From Nymphaea colorata (Eukaryota > Streptophyta > Magnoliopsida > Nymphaeales > Nymphaeaceae), in contig NW_022205217.1 of the NCBI RefSeq assembly GCF_008831285.2, positions 1-44,430 of the forward strand: a stretch of 44,430 nt of DNA, written 5' to 3'. Made by a program: the position numbers and the translations under genes. This document shows, piece by piece, positions 32,985-41,887 of the stretch (the first letter of the stretch is position 1; the number at the start of each line of letters is the position of its first letter). Below the pieces are notes generated by a model. It saw only the letters and a list, made by a program, of their open reading frames with translations, did no database searches and had not been told where the DNA came from.

Positions 32985-34016
32985 TATTTGGATCAATGTA
33001 TTTCGTATCAAAGATTAAGGAAATTAAGGCATTTTGCGCAAGGCGCTCTCTCTCCTTCGTGCGAGGTTTGGCTCTCCCTCCTCATTCTCGAGGAACTCTG
33101 AAACTAAAATCAAAGCACAGCCCTTGCTCGTGAGTGCAAGCTTGTGCCCTCTCATCCCCTCGCGCCCCTTTCTACCGTGGCGTTTCTTCCTCCATTGAAG
33201 AACTCGGAGTACCGGCGGTGAACCAGCCAGCGCTCGAGTTGGAAGGCTTGCGGCGGATCTTCTTCCTCACCGGTGAAGGTCCCTCCCTTGTCCACGACAT
33301 CATCCCCATCCGAACAGCTAACAGCAGCGTTTCTGCACCTTCTTCACGGTCACGGTGAGGTTGAGAGGCCGACGCAGCAGCAGGGTAGATTGAATCCATT
33401 TCTGGATTCAATATAGACGGAAAGGTTAGTAGACTGATTTCAACGATTTCTCCAAGTTATTAGAGTTTCGATCTAGGGGAGAGCACTCCCAAGTCTAGGC
33501 TCATCTCTCGGCCTACCCGAGAGTAGAGTTAGAGAATCTTCGGTGAAGACTCTCTAGACGGTATTCTATTTGCTTTGGAGAAGTCTTGTCATCGGCGGCT
33601 TAACCTCGCCAAAGTTCGTGTTGTGTGAGTTGGAGAACGGCAACGAATCGGAGTTCGATCTCTCGGCCTGTTTCTCCAATTCTGTTTCTTGGTGCAGCAG
33701 AGCCGAATCTGCTGGCCTGTGAAATCTAGCCGTGGAAAATCTTCGTTTGCATTATAGCTGGAATCGCTATTCTCTAAGCATTGCATTGGCCGATTCCAAG
33801 TCTCATCCGACGGTGGAATAGAAGTCTCGGCTCCTTGCCGGAATTCTGCTGCAATCTCCGGCAGACTAGTGACCTGAAGCGTGAGGGACGTCATTGCCCC
33901 TATCCTGGTGAAAGCTCTAGTGAAGACGAGGAGGGCATCATGGTCTAGATCGTCGGCGTCACTCAAACCGCGCCATCGGTTTCATCAGGTGCGAACCTAC
34001 GCGACCTCGGCTGAAC

Positions 34017-34025
34017 CAGGTAAGT
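34017..34025 (+). other. Candidate splice donor in the LTR leader, family C
   Basis: CAGGTAAGT has its GT at 34020, 1.66 kb from the LTR start, matching B and A. An acceptor-like GGATTTCAG ends at 36670, 30 bases before the gag ATG. Confidence 0.45.
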
Positions 34026-36166
34026 CCAATCCTGTCCCTTGCTTCTACCACGTGTCTGTCATCCGAGCCATCATCCTAAAGCTGAAGCCAGTTATTTTCT
34101 AAGTGTCCCCACGATTGAGTAAGTTTAGGAAAGTGCCCCCTAGTTCATAGGATCCACCTCGCCACCTCGCCCCTCTAGCTTTTTGCCTAAGTCTTTTACC
34201 TAGTCGCATTAACCCTTGGCCACCTATCTAGCCACGTGTCAACATCTGGAGGACCACGACCTAGCTCCCTCCTCCTCCTCGTCGAGTACCTTTTCACTAA
34301 GTCCTCGCGTCTTGCCACCTCACCCTTGGCTTTTCCCCTCTTGGCGCACCACTTCCCCAACTCGCGCCCCTCTTCCTAAACTTTAGGAAAAGCACCTTAG
34401 GACTCGTTCCTCTCTTGGCCACCTCTCCACCTCGCCAAACCGCAGTAGTTCTTCACCCTTTATCTGTCCACGTGTCGCCATCTCCCCCTCTTCGAAGCCC
34501 ACTAAGCTACCTCGTGTAGCTATCTTTCCCCTTTGCCCAGTTCGTGTCCAGGTTCACTCCCCCTCTCTTTAGGAAAGCACTTCACCTTTCCCTTGTTGAT
34601 AGGCATTCTCTTAGCGCACGTTAGCTGACCCGTTTATCTTGCCAAGTGGCAAGCATCTAGGTCCTTACCCACTCGACCTAACCCACTTGGTCCTAACCCA
34701 GCTAGACCTTGACCGGACCTAACCTAGTCGACCTCTTCTAGGTCTTAACCCAAGTTGACTGAACCCGACCTGACCTAGCCTAGTAGGAACTCGGTCAAAC
34801 CCGAGGCATCTTAGGTTGAACCCAGCTGACTCGAGCTTACCTCGAGTGTCCCGTTGACCAGACCCAACCGAGCTCACTTGTGATCTCTCTTCATCTCCAA
34901 CCCGATCACTAAGTCCCAACGGCCGAACCTTGCCTTAGCCTCCTTTTCTTCCTCTTCTACCTATCGGCTTAACCCACCTAGTAGCTAGGTTAACCGTCTT
35001 CCGCACTTAAGCCCTGTTCCCTCTGACCTACCCGAGCCCTTAACCTCACTTCACTGAACTAGCCTACCTGTAGAGCCCCGCCCGTCCAAGCTAACCCGAC
35101 CTTAGCTAGGGACTAGGAACAGCTGGAGACGCTAGCCGCTCGCTAGCCGTCGTCGGCCAGCTCCTCGGCCACCCGCGCCGTCGTCGGCACTCTTTGTCGA
35201 CAACCGTGGCCGAGCCACTTCCAGCGCCAGGTAGGTAGGCACTGCCGCAAGGCTTTCGCCCCCCTCGGCCGCGCCGCAACTCGCAGGCGCAACTCAGGCG
35301 ACAGGCGGTCGCCTCCTCCTTCCATCAGCACCGCGGCATCCAGCCCGCGCCTTAGGCGACAGGTGGTCGCGCAATCTCGTCGGCACTCTGCCTGTCTATC
35401 CGCCCCCGACAGCAAGCCCGTCTCGGCTACTCGTCCGCAGGCTCGCCCACAACAGCAGGCGACTGTTTTCGGCAGCGTACTGCCAGTCAACGCCGACAGC
35501 AGGCGGCTGTCTCGGCCAGCATTCTGTCCACGCCCGTCCGACAGCAGGAGGCTGCCCAGGCCGCGCGCTTCACGCCGGCCCGTGAGCTGCATTACCCAAG
35601 GTCTAGGTATTCTACCCCGTGGTCTCTCGGCACAGCCAAGGCAGCGCCTTGGCCGGTAACGCTCTCCAGCCTTTGTAGATTCGGGGAGGGTGTTAATTCC
35701 GTTTTTGCATTAGGATTCCATCTAGTTTGTTTAATTTGCTGTTTTAGCCCAGGCTTCGGCCAAGCTCCTCACTGTGGCACCTCGAGGGCCTTATTGTCTG
35801 AGACACGGTCGCAAGGAGTAGACCTACCCATTTGCTTCGTTCGGTGTGGTTTGTCCGTTAAAGTGGTTTGCATGGTTTGGTGTGTTTGTGAGTGAGTTGA
35901 GAGTAATCTTTGTATCGCTCGCGTTTGTACTAGCCTGTAACCCCTGTAGTTGTTTGTAGTAGGTTATTCCGTAGTTAGGTTGGGAAACTTAACCCTATGT
36001 AACTCTGTCCTGGGGATTTTTGCGCCGGGGTTTGTCCGGCCGGGTAGATTATTTGTATTAAGTTTTACTTAGGAATTTTGTTTTTTAGGTAGTACTCAAG
36101 TCGGTCTTGGCAGTAGGAGCGTCTTGGTTAGGAAATTCTGGCCTAATCGGGACGAGTCCTAACAAT

Positions 36167-36179
36167 TGGTATCAGAGCC
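36167..36179 (+). other. Primer-binding site, element C
   Basis: TGGTATCAGAGCC, 2 bases after the LTR end, is complementary to initiator tRNA-Met. Confidence 0.95.
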
Positions 36180-36700
36180 AACTTGAGACTAGAACTGTCA
36201 GTTTGAGCACCCGACCTACGAAGAATTCAGCTTCAGAAGGTACTTCAGACGGCAGAATTTCAGAGGTATCAGTTTCGGGTCTTCTTGTCAGGGTATTTCG
36301 GTTTTCTAAGTCGTTAGAAAAGTATAGGCATCACGACTTCCAGCATTATATTGCGTAAGTTCTAGGCTTCGCTTGCTCGATTTTAGCAAGTGTAGGGCTG
36401 TACGCAACGTACACCTGAGGGCAGCTAAGCTCGAGGTTCGTCGTCGAGACACCAAGTGGGTGTGACGATTTAGGCTTTTTGAAGCCCGGCCGAGAGCGAG
36501 GTGAGATTGCCTAGGCGCTAAGGCGTAGCGCGGCTTTAGGCGGGCCAACCCGTCTCCCTTGCCTTAGGACTCACGCGCGGCAGCTCAAGCAGTGGCAGCG
36601 GCAGCGTGACAGAGTCAGCAGTCTAGGATTAGTGTTAAGAGTGGCAGTGGTGTCAGTATTTGGATTTCAGTTAGGTTAGCTTTTGATTTCGCAAGTTAAA
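36180..36700 (+). other. Untranslated leader of element C, with conserved hairpins
   Basis: The part at about 36365-36610 matches the leader of A. Hairpin GCGCTA 36515-36520 with TAGCGC 36526-36531 is conserved; its outer arms here are GCCTA 36509-36513 with TAGGC 36537-36541, different from A. Hairpin GGCGGG 36539-36544 with CCCGTC 36549-36554 keeps the CCAA loop and has one G-T pair. No gene is seen. Confidence 0.6.
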
Positions 36701-39700
36701 ATGGGAAAATCAAAAAAGAATGTTAACTCAGATGAGCCCGTGCTTGAGGAGAATCCTCATGACACTCCCGAAGAGGCTCAACCATCACAAAGAGGCCGAG
36801 TGCCCGACTATGCTTTAGGACGCATCCTAAGCATAGAAAAAGAATTATTACAGATGCGTACCGACATGGCTAAGGTAGAGAACTTGAGAAAGAAAGAAAT
36901 GGACCGTCAAAATGCAGACAGACAAAAGGAAATGGATGAGATACGGGCCATGTTCCGTCAAATGTCTACCACCCAAACACAAGCCATCGTCGCGGAAAGG
37001 AGCACTCAGGGTCCGAATGCACAGAAAGGGAAAGGTTTGTTAGCAGTACCTGGCTATCAGACCGACACTGAGATCAATCCCAACAACATATCTCACGTTG
37101 GGACAAGCACGGAAGGGGGTAGGTTCATGCGTCCCCCACAAGACAGGTACCAACAAGAGCCCTATAGCGAATACTACAGGACTCCTCGTGGCCCACGGAT
37201 AGGCCAAACTCTTCAAAACCCAATGTACGAATTATCTGATGGTGAAGATGAATCACCCCTTCGCCCAAGGAGAACTCGAAGAGAACCACCTCGTCTAGAA
37301 GAAAGACGTACACCATCTGTCAAGTACGACTTTCCAAAATTCAACGGAGAACACCTCAGAGAGTGGTTATTCATGGCTGAACGTTTCTTCATGTGCCATC
37401 GTATTCCACAAGAAGAGTGGATAGAAATCACTACAGCCAACATGACTGGCGAAGCGACTACCCACTATCTATGGTTTGAGCACAAGACAGTCGATCCTAC
37501 TTGGGAAAAGTACAAGGCTAGCCTACAGCTTCACTTTGGAGAGTCCACGTTCATCGATTATGACGAGGACCTCAAAAATCTAGTCCAAACTTCGAATGTG
37601 CCCACCTATCAAAAGCAGTTCGAAAGACTAGCTAGCATGGTACAGTGGCCCGAGAAGGCTCTAATTGGAGCATTCAAAGGAGGCCTTAGAAGCGATATCA
37701 AACGCGAGATGAAGATACATCGTTTCGATCATCTCGAAGAATGCTTCGCTATGGCCTGACTGTATGAAGAGCGGATTGAAGAGAGAAAAGAGGAAAAGCG
37801 AGAGAAAAAAGCTCGCAGGGCTGATAAACAGAGGAAGAAACCTTCCTTCTCCTCTGCTTCTCGAACCAAATTCAGAGAGAACACAGGAAGGGAATTAGTT
37901 CCCTACAACAGAGGGAACGAGTTCAGGCCAAACCCACGTCCAGGCCGTGAACTACCTACCCGTTACTTGTCCCCTAAACAAATTGAAGAATACAGGAAGA
38001 AAGGCCTGTGTTTCAGATGTGAGGGCAAGTGGGACAAAAATCACCAGTGCAAAGCGCTTTTTAATATAGTGGTGATTGATGAGCCAGAGACCAGCTCTAG
38101 CTCCGAAAGCGATTCCTCCTCCAGTTCAGATTCAAGCTCCTCGTCTGATGAGGAAATCCTAGTTAGAAGAAAAGGCAAGAAAATTGAGCCTAAAGAAACT
38201 CATCAAGAAGAGACACCGACCAAAGAAGAGAAATCAGAAGAGGTCGAATCTCTTCATTCGATTCAAGACCCCCATAAGGCAAACGCCATGCGTGTTTTTG
38301 GCCGTATCAATGGCCAAAAAGTCTTAATATTGCTCGACAGCGGAGCCACCAACAACTTCCTTACTGAGGAAGCCGCTGAAAGGTGTAGAATCACTCTCAC
38401 CGAGAGCAACCCACAAACTATCATCGTGGGAGGGGGACTACGGCTCAAGTGCATTCACGAAGGAAAAGGCCTTGACGTGTCCGTTAAAAAGAAAACTTTC
38501 AAAGTTGACTGCCTCGTCATTCCCCTTGAAGGAGTCGACTTAATTTTGGGCATGCCATGGTTTCTAACATGGAAGGATATCCATTGGGATGTAAAGAACT
38601 TCGCTATGACTTTCATCCCCAAAGGAGAAGAGGAATCGATAACGATTCAGGGACTCGCCAGCTCCACGCGTCCCAAAACAGCACTAAGGTCCATCCAACA
38701 TGACCAACCAGCGTGTTGGGTTCTTACATTGGCAACGGATGTACCTTTCTCCAAAGAGAAGGTGGAAGAACCAATTCCACCTATGATTCAATCGGTCTTG
38801 GACCGATTTCCAGAGATTTTTGATGAGCCCAAAGGCTTACCACCAAAAAGGGCTTACGATCATCGAATCGCCCTTGCACAAGGTGCAGAGCCTGTCAACG
38901 TCAGGCCATACCGGTATGGGCACAGCCAGAAGGCGGAAATCGAACGCCTAGTCAAAGAGATGCTCGAAAGCGGCATCATCCGACCGAGTTGCAGCCCTTT
39001 TTCTTCACCCGTCCTATTAGTGAAGAAAAAAGACAACACTTGGCGGTTCTGTATAGATTACAGGGCGTTAAACGAGGTGACCGTTAAGGATCGGCACCCC
39101 ATACCCGTCATTGACGAGCTACTAGATGAGTTGGCCGGTGCTACTATCTTCTCAAAGATAGATCTCAGAGCCGGATATCATCAAATTCGAATGTTTGACG
39201 AAGATGTACTAAAAACTGCGTTCAGAACACACGATGGGCATTATGAATTTTTAGTAATGCCCTTTGAATTAACGAATGCACCAGCAACATTCCAACGGTG
39301 CATGAATGATGTGTTCAGAGCACACCTCAGAGATTTCATCCTCGTATTTTTCGATGATATTCTCATTTATAGCAAAGATGAAGAGCAACATCAATGCCAT
39401 CTGGAGATCACTCTAGACATTTTGAAGGAGCATCATCTCTTCGCGAAGATGTCCAAATGCAGTTTTGGACAATCTTCGATCGGATACCTCGGACACATTG
39501 TGTCTCGAGATGGGGTTCGGGCAGACCCCGAAAAGTTGCAAGCCATGGAGAAATGGCCACTGCCCAAGGACCTCAAGAGTCTGCGAGGTTTCTTAGGATT
39601 GACTGGATATTACAGACGATTTATCCAGGGGTATGGAATCATTGCGCAACCCCTTACCCAGATGCTGAAAAAGGGATTCTTCTCGTGGACTGAGAAGTCA

Positions 39701-41887
39701 AGAGACGCCTTTGAGAAGCTAAAGGCAGCTCTAATGTCAGCCCCGGTACTAACTCTACCCGATTTTACAAAGACATTCACCATTGAAACGGACGCTTGTG
39801 AAGTCGGAGTAGGAGCGGTACTTAGGCAAGATAACCACCCCATTGCCTACATGTCAAAGGCCTTAACCAGCAGGGCCAAACCTCTTTCTACATATGAGAA
39901 AGAGCTACTCGCTATTGTTATGGCAGTGGAGAAATGGCGTCCATATCTGATTGGACGCAAATTTACGGTCAGGACCGACCAAAATAGCTTAAAGTACATG
40001 CTCAAACAACGCGTGTCAACCCCTACCCAGCAAAGATGGCTAGCAAAACTATTGGGGTATGATTTCGAAATTGAGTATAAAAAGGGTCCTGAAAACAAAG
40101 CGGCTGATTCACTTTCCCGCTTGGCTGAACAACTGATGACATTGTCAGTAGTGGAAACGGATATTTGGGATCGGTTAGCAAATGATCAACAGAGTGATGA
40201 ATCGCTGAGGCTAATCAAAGCTTCGATCCAGCAAAACCCGGGTTTCATTCCCTTCTACTCAGTCAAGGGAAACATTTTGTATAGGAAGGACAAGGCAGTA
40301 GTCCCTCCTATCTCTGAGCTTAAGCAGGAATTCCTGCATCATTTTCATGACACTCCAGCCGCAGGTCATGAAGGGGTCGCCAAGACCCTAAGCCGCATCA
40401 AAGCTCAGTTTTGGTGGAAAGGTATGAAGGCTGAAGTACAGGCCTATGTAAAGAAGTGTGTAGTGTGCCAGCGAGAGAAGTATGAGGCAATCAAGCCTCC
40501 AGGCCATTTGAATCCTCTCCCGGTACCTACAAAACCGTGGACCGACGTCACGATGGATTTCATAGATGCCATGCCTCGATCAGAAGGAAAAGAGGCAGTA
40601 TTGGTAGTGGTCGATCGGCTCACGAAATATAGCCACTTCGCACCTTTACCACGGTTGTATCAAGGGCCCCTCGTGGCCAACGTCTACCATGAGTACATAG
40701 GAAAGTTGCATGGAATGCCACAGTCCGTCGTCTGCGACCGGGACTCAATTTTTCTAAGTGCATTCTGGCAAGAATACATGAAGAACATGGGGACGAAACT
40801 AAATTTCAGTACCGCCCACCACCCTCAAACAGATGGGCAGAGTGAGATAGTGAACCGGTCCTTGGAGACCTACTTACGTTGCTTTGCGGGTGAACGACCA
40901 GCCACTTGGGTGAAATATCTACCTTGGGCGGAATGGTCGTATAATACAAGTCTGCACTCGTCGACAGGCATGACCCCTTACGAGGGCGTATATGGCTTTC
41001 CCCCTCCGTCGATTCCACGCTACGAAGGAGGAACTGCAGAAGATGACAGTGTTGACTGCGAATTGCGCACAAGGGAAGAAGTATTAGAATCCCTAAAACA
41101 GAACATTGTGAAAGCGCAAAACCGCATGAAGCAGGTATACGACAAAGGCAGGAAGGACCGAGAATTTGAGGTGGGTGACTACGTGTGGCTTAAGAGACTG
41201 CCTCTTAAGCAGAAATCCTTGATGGGTCAGCCGTATTCCAAACTGCTGCCTCGTTATTATGGACCTTATCCAGTGGTTCAAAAGGTTGGGAAGGCCGCCT
41301 ACAGACTTGGCCTCCCCAGAACAGCATTGGTGCACCCTGTATTTCATGTTACGAGGCTGAAGCCTCATCAAGGGGATGTACCAACACTGATAGAGCAGGT
41401 CCCGGATAACTTGCCTACTCCCTATCGCATTCTAAAGCATAGGTATGTCCAGCGACAAGGGAGGATGAGGCACGAGGTACTCGTGGAATGGGAAGGACCC
41501 GACAGGGGTACTTCTTGGGAAGAATTTGGGTCGATTGTTCATCACTTCCCCTCTTCAAGCGCTCGAGGACAAGCGCAAGGTAGGGAGGGGGAATCTGTTA
41601 CGGACCTACCCAACGGTCCAGACCCAGCAGAGGCCGAGCCAGCGGAATCTAGTCGAAGGAAGCGCAAGGCTTCCGACTTGTGGGCTCGATCTCTTCAGTG
41701 CATCAAGTCCAGTCCCAAGGAGATGCAAGAAGCACCAGAGTTAGTTGCAGCGGGAGGAGTGGGAGGAGCAACTAGGTCGTCAACGGTGCTCAAACAGGTC
41801 CAGTCTCAGGGTGACATAGGTTCCAAGGTTAGACTCGCCGAGCTAGAATCATCTAAACCAAGCGAGTCCACTTCACGCGACCCTTGA
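36701..41887 (+). pseudogene. gag-pol polyprotein of element C, one stop, reading into the 3' LTR
   Basis: It starts at ATG 36701 (MGKSKKNVN). One frame runs to TGA 41885-41887, 1728 codons, broken only by TGA at 37757-37759 in Gag, where A and B have Arg. In order: Gag; zinc knuckle CFRCEGKWDKNHQC (38009-38050); Ser/Asp-rich linker; protease DSGAT (38336-38350); RT with VFFDD (FFDD 39347-39358); RNase H catalytic Asp at 39791 and TDQ (Asp 39977); integrase D (40556), D (40736), E (40844); GPY-type module; chromodomain about 41421-41550 with VEWEGPDRG; then SARGQAQ and a 97-codon tail encoded by the LTR from 41596, with RRKRKAS. The RT motif MPFGL reads MPFEL (Glu codon 39266-39268), probably damaging. 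Apart from these, all core residues are present. Confidence 0.93.
41577..41595 (+). other. Polypurine tract, element C
   Basis: AAGGTAGGGAGGGGGAATC directly precedes the 3' LTR and is inside the open gag-pol frame. Confidence 0.88.

Larger units (their letters stand above)
32361..36164 (+). repeat. 5' LTR of element C (3.80 kb)
   Basis: It runs from TGTTACGTACC to CCTAACA. It contains an open copy of the pol-tail frame ending near 32652, the hairpin series (32684-32964), TATA at 32977, CAGGTAAGT (34017-34025), ACGTGTC motifs (34050, 34222, 34469), a TTGAC block (about 34670-34860) and GC-rich GACAGC/GCTGTC hairpins (about 35300-35560). Relative to the 3' LTR it has 35 extra bases near 32819 (with an AATAAA-like word) and lacks 18 bases near 33850. 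No gene of its own is seen. Confidence 0.92.

Noticed and set aside
33589-33966. Minus-strand frame of 125-139 codons in both C LTRs (also 42766-43185)
   Set aside because: The 18-bp indel keeps it open by chance, but the two copies differ at the N- or C-terminal part, and there is no counterpart in A or B.
37757-37759. TGA in Gag of element C as a programmed readthrough stop between gag and pol
   Set aside because: A and B have their stops at other places and Arg here, and the stop falls inside Gag well before the zinc knuckle. A point mutation is the simpler explanation.
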